Position numbers and translations under genes: made by a program. The notes beneath the pieces are model-generated. The model saw only the letters and a program-made list of their open reading frames with translations, was not told the origin of the DNA and made no database searches. Below are positions 36,198-46,883 of a DNA stretch of 64,000 nucleotides, piece after piece. Source of the DNA: Auriscalpium vulgare (taxonomy: Eukaryota > Basidiomycota > Agaricomycetes > Russulales > Auriscalpiaceae); contig JAHBBC010000003.1 of assembly GCA_019915015.1 (NCBI GenBank), positions 1,612,001 through 1,676,000 of the forward strand, written 5' to 3'. Position 1 is the first letter of the stretch; every line of letters starts with the position of its first letter.

Positions 36198-36409
36198 CTA
36201 CATTACGACGCAGTCCTTGTCGTCCTTCCGTTCCGCCTCCAATTGGGCCAGAAGCACCTTCTCGTCGGCACTGAGTAACTGCCTAAAAGTGTCAGCCCGC
36301 TGCTCACAACAGACAGAGAACAAGCACATACGCCCTTCTGTGCACGCGCCTGCATGGCGCGACGCTGGCTCTCCCGCTCTTCGCGTGCGCGACTGGTAGA
36401 TAAATACAT
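36198..36409 (-). CDS. Possible small CaaX-box protein, or last exons of the AN1 gene
   Basis: Two exons (36409-36332 and 36278-36198) join with a 53-bp GT-AG intron into a 52-aa reading frame starting MYLSTSRAREERESQRRAMQ and ending KDDKDCVVM. CVVM is a farnesylation-type CaaX box. It follows the AN1 zinc-finger gene on the same strand by about 100 bp. Two readings are possible: a separate small prenylated protein, or the C-terminal exons of the AN1 protein (animal ZFAND2B/AIRAPL carries AN1 fingers and a CaaX tail). I could not find a good donor before the AN1 stop to join them, although CTACCAG just before TCGCGC resembles an acceptor. It lacks the typical short peptide of a mating pheromone precursor. 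Confidence 0.5.
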
Positions 36410-36506
36410 GGCGAGACAAGTATAGATACAGTGATCGTGATACGGGTGAATGGTGGGAAGTAAATGGGTTAATAGGGATACAAGTGGTCAGATATGATTA
36501 TGGGAA

Positions 36507-37438
36507 TTATGCGGTGGCGAAGAGCGGCGGAGGCGCGAAGGACGAGAAGTCAAACGCGGAAATGGTCGGCGAGGGCGGTTTGGGCGCGCAGCGGTCGGGA
36601 GGCGCGTCCGCGTCCGACGATGCGGGAGTGGGCGTGGGGGAAGATGAAGGGGACGAGATCCTGCAGCGTCATGAGAGGTTTCCCGACACGTAACAGCAGA
36701 GCAGCGCTTACCGGTCGGTCTTGGAGAACACTTTCGGCAGTGCGCTGTTGGGCTTGGTGGACGATGGCGCGGCCGCGCTGGCGGTGGCAGCACGCGCAGG
36801 CGCAGAAGGTGCCGAGGGCTTGGTAGACGCAGTGGCGCGCTTGAAGGCGGCCATGGCGCTTGCGCTCGCTGTGGCGGCGGTGCTGGTGAACTTCGGCGCA
36901 GTGCGCTTTGACGAGGAGGCAGGGGCGGCGGGCCCGGCATTGCATGCGTGGTCGGCAGGGAAGCGGTGTTCTGGGCAATACTGCTTCTGGCATTTCTACA
37001 TGCGCAAAAATACCGTCAGCACCTTATTCACAGTCAATGGACACAGGGATGGGCACGCACATCGCACCGAATCGGCGCAAACAGCACCTTTCCGCACTTG
37101 CCGCGCGCGCATGTCGGGCCGCTCTTCGCGTTGCGCGGGCGGCCCGTGAGCACCGCGCACGCGCTGGTAAAGTGCGCGTCCATGCGCACGTTCGGGTCCT
37201 CGCCGGGCGGGATCGCGACGGGCACGCCGCACAGTGGGCACGCGGGCGCGACGCGGTTGTGCGCTCGCTCGTCGTAGCGCGCGCACGCGTGGTCGCCCGG
37301 GCGGAAGTGCTCAGCGCAGTAGGGCTCGGAGCAGTGCGTGCAGGTGAAGGGGAGGAAGTCGACGAGGTGGCAGGTGGGGAGGGTGCATTGCTTGCCGACG
37401 GAGAGGAGCTGGTCACGGTCGGCGGGCGGGGTGGACAT
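36507..37438 (-). CDS. AN1-type zinc finger protein
   Basis: Two AN1 zinc fingers, the fold of Cuz1/ZFAND2 proteins that link the proteasome and Cdc48 during protein stress. Exons: 37438-37061, 36995-36712, 36660-36507 (816 nt, 271 aa). Finger 1: CTLPTCHLVDFLPFTCTHC then EPYCAEHFRPGDHAC. Finger 2: CARGKCGKVLFAPIRCDKC, completed across intron 1 with YCPEHRFPADHAC. The rest is Ala/Ser/Pro-rich linker (residues 160-271). The third exon ends SFAPPPLFATA; its stop may be bypassed by an unrecognised intron leading to the CaaX exons at 36409-36198. Shares a 272-bp divergent promoter with the histidine phosphatase gene. Confidence 0.85.
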
Positions 37439-37710
37439 GACGGTGGCGGCGGTGGTGACGATGGTAATGAAGAGAGTGTGGGGGGCGTCAAGGCTGTTGT
37501 TGTGCTTATAAGAGGGTCGGGGGCCGCGCGTCGGGCGACGTGGACGCTGTGGCCGCTGTGAGGAAGATTCTCGAGAGTTGCTGACGTGTGCCCTGCCTGG
37601 CTGAGTCAGCGAGGCGCGTCGCCCACGTGCGCGTCAACTCATCGCGCCGTGCCGTCAGCCGATCCGCGGGGTGATCATGAGTCAAGCCTCTCGCCTCGTT
37701 TCTAACCGCC

Positions 37711-38907
37711 ATGTCCTCGCCCACACTGATAGTCACTTTCGTACGCGCATTTTGCGTTCCATAAGCTCAGAGGTGAGACTCACAGTCATTTAGATCAGGC
37801 ATGGGGAGTCTACAGACAACCTCGTACGTCCCTGCTCGAGGCCACTCGGCGTGACTTGACACCCTGTGCCCATCAATAGCGCTCCGTTTGGGCAGGATGG
37901 CAAGACGCCCCACTCTCTAACCATGGTGCGCCTCTTCACCCCCCCTGTGAACCATAATAATACTCACCACAAGTCCAGGCATGAACGTACGCACATACCG
38001 GCTTGATTGTATCCGGCCTGACACCATACCAGCAAGCCCGCGCGCTCGGAGAGTACTTCAAAGACACGTCATTCTCTGCGATTCACGCCTCCGACCTCAA
38101 GCGCGCGCACAGCACCGCGCAGGCGCTTTACGACGGGCAGCCCGACCCCAAGCCCCCGTTCATCGTGTCCCAACTGCTGCGCGAGCAGCACTTCGGCATC
38201 GCCGAGGGCCATCCATGGACGTTCGTCCGCGACCCTAAGCTGTCGCTCAAGGAGCACTATGCCGCGGGGCGCTTTCCTGTGCTTGACGATGAAGACGAGG
38301 GCTTCCCAGACGGCGAGAGCGTGCTGGAGCTCGCCGCACGGGCACGGAGGGCGCTGGCGGAGGCCGTAATGCCGCACGTGTGGCACGCTGCGAGGGAGGG
38401 AAGGAAAGGCGTGCATGTCGCGGTGGTGAGCCATGGGCTGTGCATCAGCCAGCTTGTCGCGGAGCTGCTGAAGAAGAGTACTGTCACATTCCCGGAAGGG
38501 GACTATCGTGGACTGGCGAACACCGCGTGGACGCGGTTGACAGTTGATGTGAAGGTCCGCCTGTGGTACGCTCCAATAACTTACCAAGTGCTGATGGAAC
38601 GGGGTAGGGATCTCTGAAAGATGAGCCCCTCGAATTCCCGGACAACGATCTGCCACCGCTCGAGGTGCGCGTCACGGACGTCGACCGTCACTCCCATATC
38701 GACAAGATTGTGCGTGATATCCCTTACTGTCATGACACGGCCGTGTACTTACTGGGCGCCCAGAAACGCCAGAAAGGCGGCATCGGCCGCGCGGCGTACG
38801 ACCCGAGCCAACAAGACATCCGCGCGTTCTTTGGAGGCAAGGTTGAGGCCCAGCCGGTGCCCGAGAGTAATGCGCGGGATGCCGTGGTAACTGATATCCC
38901 GGCGTAG
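37711..38907 (+). CDS. Histidine phosphatase (phosphoglycerate mutase-like)
   Basis: Branch-1 histidine phosphatase; small-molecule phosphatase or mutase of unknown substrate. Exons: 37711-37740, 37794-37823, 37880-37925, 37979-37986, 38033-38554, 38608-38709, 38764-38907; 882 nt, 293 aa. The catalytic RHG motif (LIVTFIRHGESTDNL) is created across intron 1; RSVWAGWQDAPLSNHGMNQA needs an 8-nt exon (GCATGAAC). Later motifs: AIHASDLKRAHSTAQAL, FPDGESVLELAARARRAL and VAVVSHGLCISQLV with the second catalytic His. The intron at 38555 uses a weak GTCCGC donor, but phase and length (53 bp) fit. The C-terminal 80 residues lie outside the fold and end DAVVTDIPA. Confidence 0.88.
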
Positions 38908-39146
38908 AGGAACGGGTAGACGGACGCGTCTAGACACGATGTCACATACCAATGACCAGCAAGGCTCGTCAATCAGCCACCCTTTGTAGGAGACACAGCA
39001 CGGTTTCAGGAACGAGCAATTACTGCGAAATATATGGTACAGATGTGTGAATCTGTATACATGCCGCGTGTCAGCATATCCCTCGTCCAAACAAGCAACG
39101 ACGTACGGTCCCGGCATCTACTCAGGAGCCCAGCACGACATCCATC

Positions 39147-39510
39147 TCAGCTATAAGGCATCAGCCTTTTCAACCGAGGCTCCTGCGCGGCGTTTGAATG
39201 AGCATTGAGCGCGAGGCGGTTCTTCCGCCCCGGCCGCTTCGACACGTTCAAGTGCGAGTGACCTGCATGCGCCTGTCGCACCAACAGCAAACACATCAGC
39301 ACACTGTTGCAGCTGATCAGAATGCGAGCGAAAGGACGCATCACGCACGCGCTTGAACCCTCCAGACGCGAGCGCACGCCAGCGTTTCTTCGTGCCCGAG
39401 TGCGTTTTGAGTTTGGGGAAGGAGAGCGGCGTGGACGAGGAGAAGAGCCGTGCCTGAGTGGTGAAGAGCGTGCGCGCCGTCGCGAGCAGCGCGTACGGGG
39501 ACACGAACAT
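39147..39510 (-). CDS. Mitochondrial large ribosomal subunit protein bL35m
   Basis: Component of the mitochondrial 54S large subunit. Exons 39510-39349 and 39272-39147 (288 nt, 95 aa), intron 76 bp. N-terminal 27 residues (MFVSPYALLATARTLFTTQA...) look like a mitochondrial presequence. The core is typical bL35: FPKLKTHSGTKKRWRALASG then GGFKRAHAGHSHLNVSKRPG and RKNRLALNAHS. Divergent from UFD2 with only 171 bp between start codons, so the two share a short promoter region. Confidence 0.92.
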
Positions 39511-39681
39511 GGCTCGTGGCGGTGGCAGCGAAGGAGAGTTGTCGTCCGGGGCCGGCGCGGCTCGGCCACAGCTCGGCCGCGCCGCGAGCGCTCCGTCGGT
39601 CCGCCCACGGTGACCTCTCCGCCGCCAACGTCGCTCTCTAAGCCTGTCTTCCTACCACCCACCGCACGCCGACACACCTAG

Positions 39682-42600
39682 ATGAGCGACGCCCCGCCTC
39701 TCAACACGCCTGCTGACGATGCTGATCGCGTACGATCCCCGCCTCGTCTGCCCCGAGCCCGCGCTGACGCACCCTGTCCCAGATTCGCATGAAGCGCCTT
39801 GCGCGGCTGCAGGGTGCCCCCGCCTCGTCGCCCACCTCGCCTGTGCAGTCCTCGTCTGCCCCGCCACCCGCCCCGTCGCCCGCGAAGAAGAAGCCCATCC
39901 CCGCCCCGACGCCGCGCGCCGCCCCCGCGCCCACACCTAGCCCGGTGCCGCCGAGGAAGAAGGCCGCAGCCCCGCCACCCGCGCCGTTCGCGTACCCCGA
40001 GTGGGAGAACGCGGTCCTGACGGAGGTGTTCCAGGTGACGCTTGACGTGCGTGCTTGTGCTTTCTCCCGTGAGCGTGTGGCGCGGGCTTACTTGCGCTGT
40101 GTGTAGCCGGAGGTTGCGCTGCGCCCCGATAACCAGGCCGTGTGGCTCAAGTCGTACATCGAGGATGAGGGGACGGACGGTAAGCGTTGGCGTTCTTTGT
40201 GTTTGGCGCAGCTGATGTGGATTCCGGACAGATTTGCGCCTGTATGCGGACAGACTGGACGGCGTGGTCATTGCGCGGCTCGACCTGGACATCGCGTCCG
40301 AATTGTGCGTTTTGATTTGTATTTGCCGCGTTCGATTTACGAGGTGCTGAGGGTGGGTATTGGTTCGGGCAGGATGGACGAGGACTACGGCCCGTTCCTA
40401 CAACATGTCCCGCGCGACCTGACCGTATTCGAGTACCTCGTCGGCTGCTGGAAACGGCTCGAAATTGCGAAAGTCGCGCTTACGAAAAAGGTATGTGGAT
40501 ATACCTGTCCTTTGCGCAGGTCTAATCGACGCTGTACAGGGATATGCGCCGGCGGACTTGCAGCAGGCACACGAGCTGGAGGAGAAGATGCACCACCTCA
40601 TCATCAGTTATGTTGGAATCTACCTGACCAATCCTGATGCATTTCCTGCGCCGACAGGGTAAGCCACTCCATCCACTCATTTGCCCACCCGCCTCTCACG
40701 CATCAACGCAGCAAAGACCTCGGCCCCGCCGAATTCGCCAGCCAGCTCGTCGCGCTCTCCTCCTTCGCCTCCCCACTCTACGGCGGCTCGCTCCCCTCGC
40801 CCTCCAAGCTCGCCGACGCCGACATCGCGCCCTTCCTCGCCGCGCTCGTCGCGCGCTTCGAGCCCGACGGCGAGCTCGCGGACGTGCTGCTCCCCGTGGC
40901 GACGCACCTGCTGCACCACCCCGCGCTGTCCGACCCCGCCGGCATTAGCGCGGGCGACTCGCAGTGGCGCGGCGTGCTGAGCGGGCTTGAGGCGCTCATA
41001 TCGCACCGCAGCATCGCGCACATGCTCGTGCGCGCGGACGCGTGGGCCCCTGCGGACGCGGGCGCGCCAGATTTTGAGAAGCGAAGTCTCATGGGTGGAT
41101 TGTTGAGGCTGAATGTGTTCGCGCTGGACTGGCCAATGATCGCGAAGACGTACTTTGCAGACGTGGAAGGGCGGCCGGCGCAGGATCTGGAGTCGTCGAG
41201 GAATAGTCTGCGAGGGACCTTGAAGAGCTTGCAGGTGGGTGGCCTGCCAATCGTTGAGCTGAGGAGAGGCTTATGGTGTACTGTGCAGGCGTCGCTGTTC
41301 CAGATATTCAACACCCTCATCCGCGTGGACGCGGAGTGCAGGGAAGCAGTCCTGGCGTACTTCTCCCGCGTGGTCGCGCTCAACACCAAGCGCGCGGGGA
41401 TGCAGGTCGACCCAAACACCGTCGCATCGGACAGCTTCATGACGAACGTGCACGCGATCCTCCTGCGCTTCGCTGAGCCATTCATGGACGCGCAGTACAC
41501 CAAGGCATGTCCCTCTCCCTGATTATTCATGTCAGGCAACTGAGCCGTTGTGCACAGATCGATCGCATCGACCGGCACTACTACGCGCACACAACGCGCA
41601 TCGACTTGAAAGACGAGACGCGCGTCAACGCGACGTCCGAGGAGGCCACCTCGTGGGCCGCCGCGCACCGCCTGCCCGACGGCGCGCCCCCGCCGAACTT
41701 CATCTCAGACATCTTCTACCTGACGCTCGCGACGAACCACTACGGGTTCCAGAAGACAATACAGTCGTTCGACGAGCTGTCGAAGCAGCTCGACGACGCG
41801 AAGAAGCATTTGGAGCGCATCAACGGGGACCAGTCGTGGGTCGGGGTGCGTTGTATCGCCTTGTCCAGCCAATGAGAAGGGGGTTGATGGGCTTGGTGTC
41901 GCAGGGTCCGTTCCAGGCGCGCATGGAGGCGGCGATCAAGCAAGTAAAGGTGCGTTAGCATAGGCGTGGTTTGGTGGCTCGCTGACTGATAAAATATCCA
42001 GGACGAGATCCTCGGCATCCAGAGCCAGCAGGCTGCCGCATCGACGCAGCTGTACGACCCGGAGCTGCTCTTCCGACACAACAGCTTCAACTCGTTCGTC
42101 ACGACGTGGCTCATTCGCTTCGTCGACCCGAAGAAGTCGCACCCGCGGCCGTTTGCTGAGTACGCGTCCCTCTATCATCTTCAATGGGCTTTCGTGGCTG
42201 ATGAAGGTTTGCAGACTCCCGCTGCCGAAGGAGGTTCCGATCGACTTCAGGGTCCTGCCGGAATACATCTTGGAAGACACCATCGACCATTATGTCTTTG
42301 TGGTCCGGTAGGTGGAATGTTTACTTCTCTTACGCCAGAGCTGACGAGATGCGTTAGCCACGTACCCAATACGCTGGAACTCGCCGGTCGGGAGGAGCTT
42401 CTGCTCTTCACGCTCACGTTCCTAACGTCAACATGGTACATCAAGAACCCGTTCCTCAAAAACAAGATCGTCGAGGTAACTCTCTCCTCCAGCTAAAAAC
42501 GATCTGATTTATGGCGCGTCGCAGATTTTGTTCTTTGCCTGCTTCTCCTACCGCGGCGAGGGGCCTAGTCTCCTCGGCAACATGCTAAACACGCATACCT

Positions 42601-44004
42601 TCGCCCTGAAGTACCTCATGAAGGCGTTGATGCATTTCTACATTGGTGCGTCACTCTTCAAGCTTTGGCTGATCGCGTTGGAAGCTCATGAGAAACAGAG
42701 GTCGAGCAGACGGGCGCGAGCTCGCAGTTCTACGACAAGTTTAGTGAGTGCACACTACCGTTTCGTTTTTGCCTTTCCAGCTAACAGATTAATTTCCTAT
42801 CAGATGCTCGGTATGTGCTTTCTTTCTACGTATCTCCGGGAAAGGCTGACACACACGCAGCCGAAATATTGCGTACGTCCTCAAAATTGTCTGGAGTAAC
42901 GCCGACCACCGGCAAGCACTGAAAGTGGAAGCCCAGTAAGTGTTCGACTTCCATCTTCTCCAGCGATCGTCTCTAAACTCACACAGGGACATCGAGAAAT
43001 TCGTCCGCTTCGTCAACCTAATGATCAACGACGTGACCTACCTGATGGACGAATCGCTCAGTGACCTCGCGCAGATCTACACTATCCAGCTCGAGATGGA
43101 GGACACGGCCGCGTGGAACGCGAAGCCGCAGCAGCACCGACGCGAGCAAGAGGGGAACCTGCGCAACCTCGAGCGGCAGGCAACGGGGTACACGCAACTG
43201 GGCAAGTCGACCGTCGACCTGCTCAAGATCTTCACCGCGGAGACGAAGGCGCCGTTCATGATGCCCGAGATCGTCGACCGCCTCGCGGCGATGCTCGACT
43301 ACAACCTCGACGCGCTCGTCGGCCCGAAGTGCCAGGACCTGCGCGTGAAGAACAAGGAGAAGTACCACTTCAACCCGCGCCAGCTGCTCTCGGACATCGT
43401 GCAGGTGTACCTCAATCTAAGCGACCAGGGCGACTTTGCGCGCGCGGTGGCGGCCGACGGGCGCTCGTACAGGAAGGAGCTGTTCGAGAAGGCGGCGTCT
43501 ATCGTGGCGAAGAACGGGCTGAAGAGCCCGAATGAGATCGAGCAGCTGCGGCTGTTTGTGGTGAAGGTGGAGGAGACGAAGGCGACGCTGGAGGCGGAGG
43601 AGGAGCTCGGCGAGGTGCCAGATGAGTTCCTCGGTGAGTCCCACTTCGGTCGTTCGCGTCTGTTGAGGATGCTGATGCTAGCTGGATGCAGACCCGCTGA
43701 TGTTCACGGTGATGCGCGACCCAGTCATCCTGCCGACGTCGCGCGCGATTCTCGATCGGTCAACCATCAAGTCACACTTGCTCTCCGACTCGAAGGACCC
43801 GTTCAACCGCGCGCCGCTCGCCATCGAGGACGTCATCCCCAGTGTGTCTCCCAGAGCCTTCTCGCACTCGCATTTCGTCGCTGACACGTGTGGACAGATC
43901 CGGAGCTGAAGGAACGCATCCAGGCATTCCTTGCGGAGCGGCGGAACAAGAACACGGCGTTCGACAAGCCCGAGGAGGATGTAGTGAAGATGGACGTCGA
44001 CTAG
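39682..44004 (+). CDS. UFD2: Ubiquitin conjugation factor E4 (UFD2), U-box ligase
   Basis: E4 enzyme that elongates ubiquitin chains on Cdc48-bound substrates for the proteasome. Many short introns; the first exon is 39682-39729 ([16 protein letters not shown]) joining [11 protein letters not shown]. Then a Pro/Ala-rich linker, the armadillo-like E4 core ([69 protein letters not shown]) and the long exon with [20 protein letters not shown]. The C-terminal U-box is split by one intron: [20 protein letters not shown] then [20 protein letters not shown]. The end is VVKMDVD. Length (about 1,000 aa) suits the family. From 43154 onward the gene lies inside the duplicated unit; a truncated copy is at 57206-58056. 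Confidence 0.93.
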
Positions 44005-44113
44005 AAATCGAAGCGCAGTGCAGTGTGCAGTGTATAATCTGAGTGTTGTAGCATATTTTATTCATCGGGGACAGTTGTACTACCTGCTACAGATATTTCC
44101 AAGGGCTGAATTG

Positions 44114-44969
44114 TTAAGAGAGACCTGCGAGCGACGTCAGTACATCAGTGGTGAGGCAAAGTGTGCGGTGGGACTTTGTACGACGTACCGATGATACCGC
44201 ACGCTGCGCGTGCGCCGGCGTTGCCAGTCTTGAGAGACTCCGCATCGCCCCCTTGGCCAAGGTCGTCGGTTCCCTGCACACATACTCAGCTCTGCCCTAT
44301 CTTCGAATACAAACTTTACTCACTGCATGCACCACGACGGAACGCCTATGATATACGCATCAGCTAACGAGCTTTATTTTATGGAGGCAAGCCATATTCA
44401 CCCAATGATGCTGAGGGGGCCATTCAACGAAATGAGCTTGTCCTCAAGCGTGAACTTCGCAGAGCCGGAGTTGTCGGTTTTGACGTTTCCCAGGTCGCCG
44501 ACGTGCCTCTCAGAATCGGTCGGGGCGCCGTGGTTCTTGCTGTATGGGTTGAAGTGAGGGCCAGCGGACAGGCATCCGTTCGACGCGTCTCCGAGTTGAC
44601 TAGCATCCCGCGCTCAGCCTCCATTTCCGTGCGCACAACAGCAGACTCACTGGATATGGAAGCCGTGCTCGGAGGAGAGGCCCAGGCCGCGTATGTCGCC
44701 GGTTACAGTGACCAAGCCGGACTTGGAAGACTGCGCGAACGTCACGGTGCCAGCCACGCCCGACTCGCCCGACAGCACAGCGACGGCCTGCGGCGACAGT
44801 CAGACCGTGGGCACGCCATCAAGCGAAGGCTACGGACCTTGTGCACGGTCTCTACACTTGACGCGCCGGTAAATGTCCAGAGGAGGAAGACAGCTGCAGC
44901 GGTGGCGGCGGCAACGCCATACAGGACTGAGCGGGAACTTTGCTTGGGCGTATTGCGGTACGAGTCCAT
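44114..44969 (-). CDS. Cu/Zn superoxide dismutase with N-terminal membrane anchor (copy 1)
   Basis: Converts superoxide to H2O2 and O2. Exons: 44969-44838, 44787-44651, 44599-44402, 44345-44324, 44273-44189, 44124-44114; 585 nt, 194 aa, with exons of 22 and 11 nt. Residues about 14-33 ([20 protein letters not shown]) form one hydrophobic helix after a polar start, so the enzyme is probably a type II membrane or secreted form rather than the cytosolic one. All metal ligands are present: [31 protein letters not shown]; the disulphide Cys pair ([15 protein letters not shown]) is intact. Convergent with UFD2 (110 bp). A second copy is at 58166-59021. Confidence 0.9.
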
Positions 44970-45575
44970 TTCGTGCGGTTATGTGGACGTTGGCGGAGGT
45001 GGAGGAAAGAGCTGCGCTCGCACGGGCAGAGGCCCCGCCATGGCGTTTGCGCTGGTGGGAATGATGTGAGCCATATTTGCTGAAGCCTGAGTTTGTCATT
45101 GGCCGCCACCCGGGGCGGGCCCTCGCCTGCCCTCGCCTGAACCGTGACGGTCGCCCACGCTCAATCTACGGCTTGCTCAAAGACCATAAGGCTCACCGGC
45201 ACTCACCGCTCGGCGACATAGTCGCAAGTTTGAATCTCCACTGGCAACAGCTAAGGGGCATGAGATCAGCAAGGCGATGATAACTTCGACACCGCTTGGA
45301 CCCATAGGCTCGGAGTCGCTCACTTCGACACCCACGCCCTGTATTCCTGGAGAACCTTCTCAAGGGGCACATGCACCGTCACATAGCGCTGGAAGCCTAT
45401 CGTGTACCCATCCTAGGACACAGCCTGCGCCTCATGATAAGCTATATGACTTGGCAAGACACTCCCGGCGCCCCTCAGACCTTGTCCTCTTGTCCACCTC
45501 TGGGGCGCCGCCAGCCTCGCGATGCCATGGCCTCGCATGAGGATGCGGACGCGGGGGCGAATCAAACACTCTTTG
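44970..45575. other. Divergent promoter region, SOD / MLKL-like gene
   Basis: About 600 bp between two outward-facing starts. GC-rich, with a small tandem repeat CCCTCGCCTG at 45119-45140. No TATA box or other gene recognised; frames are random or antisense extensions. Confidence 0.4.
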
Positions 45576-46392
45576 ATGGAATCGTCTTCTGACGCTGCCA
45601 TGTTCGCCCTCGAAGCCCTGAGCGAGTCGGCGGATGTGTTTCCGCCGCTGAAGAGCGTCGTCGGAGGCCTCATCTTTATCCTCAAACACTCCGAAGTACG
45701 TTTTTCTGCCTGCGCTGAGTCTCTCTCGTCTGAAACGCCTCTAGGCGATGAATTCAAACAAGGGCGAGGCACGCCGCATTGCAGAGCGCATCGATCATAT
45801 CAGCGCGCTCCTCGAATACGCCGTTCCCGATGCCTCGGATGTCTCTCCCCCCGTTATGCTTGCCATACAAGCATTTGATCGGTATGGATCTGCGAGATCA
45901 CACCCATCGGTGAGACTGACACGAATGAGCCCAGGTCTCTCCAGAGCATAAACAAACAGCTCTCCGACATCCGTACAACTGGCCGAGTCCTCCGTGTGCT
46001 TCGTGCTCGCAAGAACGAGACACGCCTTCGGGAATTCCACCGCCAGCTTGACGAGGCTATCGCCGCTTTCCAGGTGCGTGAACTTTATACCTGGCTTCAG
46101 TATGTAATTGTCTAACTTTCCATTCCAGATGGCTGTGTGTATAGACCTGGAGAAGCGATCGATTCAAACAAATATCAAGTTGGATGCTGTCCACGGCGAA
46201 ATAAAAGCCCAGTTTAGCACTTTCCGAAAAGACGCACTCGTAACACTGGTCAGCCTATTTGGCCCGTATTCATACTCGTCGCTGAGGTCTGCTTTTCATC
46301 TGCAGAGTGTTTTTTTTACATGCCCGTTCGGGGTAGCAGGAGAGCTTCGGCCGGACTCGTGCAGTGACGATCCCGCTGTCATCCCTGTGTGA
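45576..46392 (+). CDS. MLKL N-terminal-like four-helix-bundle protein (copy 1)
   Basis: Resembles the MLKL_NTD-like helical bundle found at the N-terminus of many basidiomycete NLR-type and cell-death-related proteins. Exons: 45576-45695, 45745-45881, 45935-46073, 46129-46392; 660 nt, 219 aa. Seen: ALEALSESADVFPPLKSVVG opening, EARRIAERIDHISALLEYAV in the second helix, FDRSLQSINKQLSDIRTTGR read across intron 2, then REFHRQLDEAIAAFQMAV. The last 47 residues (from VSLFGPYSYS) have no similarity I recognise, and the CTG-GTCAGC junction there might be a donor. No NACHT, WD or kinase part follows before the FAD oxidase gene, so this is a stand-alone or truncated form. In-frame ATG 45522 is an alternative start. 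Confidence 0.7.
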
Positions 46393-46614
46393 AATGGCAA
46401 GAAACTTCTGCCTGCAACGGACGGGCGCCCCCGCCCGCATTCAGATCATCAATCTGTCTGTGGGTTGTGCAGGGCCATGTTATACAGAAACGTGTGTATG
46501 TGCCGGACCTGCCGTCAGCCGTCTCGTGATGGTTGCATGGGTGCCCCAGAGCGGGACGGGCATCACACAACCTCTTGTAGAGACGACAACGACAGATCCG
46601 ACATGTACTCACGT
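46393..46614. other. 3' flank of MLKL-like gene
   Basis: Contains overlapping short frames (for example the 176-codon frame 46364-46894) with Cys- and Thr-rich random-looking translations. Could include a decayed downstream part of the MLKL-like gene, but no domain is visible. Confidence 0.3.
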
Positions 46615-46712
46615 CCACTCGCACTCCTGCAATCCGTTCCCCACACCCTCGACCGATCGCTTACCATCGATCGGTAGAGGGTGTGGGGAACGGATTGCAG
46701 GAGTGCGAGTGG
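46615..46712. repeat. Long hairpin: 36-bp perfect inverted repeat (copy 1)
   Basis: Arms 46615-46650 and 46677-46712 are exact reverse complements; the 26-bp centre holds a second pair (ACCGATCG / CGATCGGT at 46652-46659 and 46668-46675), so nearly the whole 98 bp folds on itself. It lies between the convergent 3' ends of the MLKL-like and FAD oxidase A genes. Could be a fold-back mini-element or an RNA hairpin acting in 3' end formation. No target duplication is obvious. Second copy at 60667-60764. Confidence 0.85.
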
Positions 46713-46883
46713 ATCATAGGGGTCGGAAACCTCAAGTACTTACTGTGCAAGCTACTTATTTATCATTTAATATTATACTATCTTGCCCTCATCAACATGA
46801 CTGTCATATATTGCGTACTCAAAACACCGGTTTGAAAGGAATTTCCGTTGAAACCGCTGACGAGCATCAAAGATATTCGCTTG

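Noticed and set aside
36198..36409. Mating pheromone precursor
   Set aside because: It has a CaaX box and small size, but the region before the Cys is a charged helix-like stretch (LEAERKDDKD) rather than a typical short pheromone peptide, and no pheromone receptor gene is nearby.
44503..45069. 188-codon plus-strand open frame
   Set aside because: It is antisense to the Cu/Zn SOD exons, whose ligands and splice sites read perfectly on the other strand.
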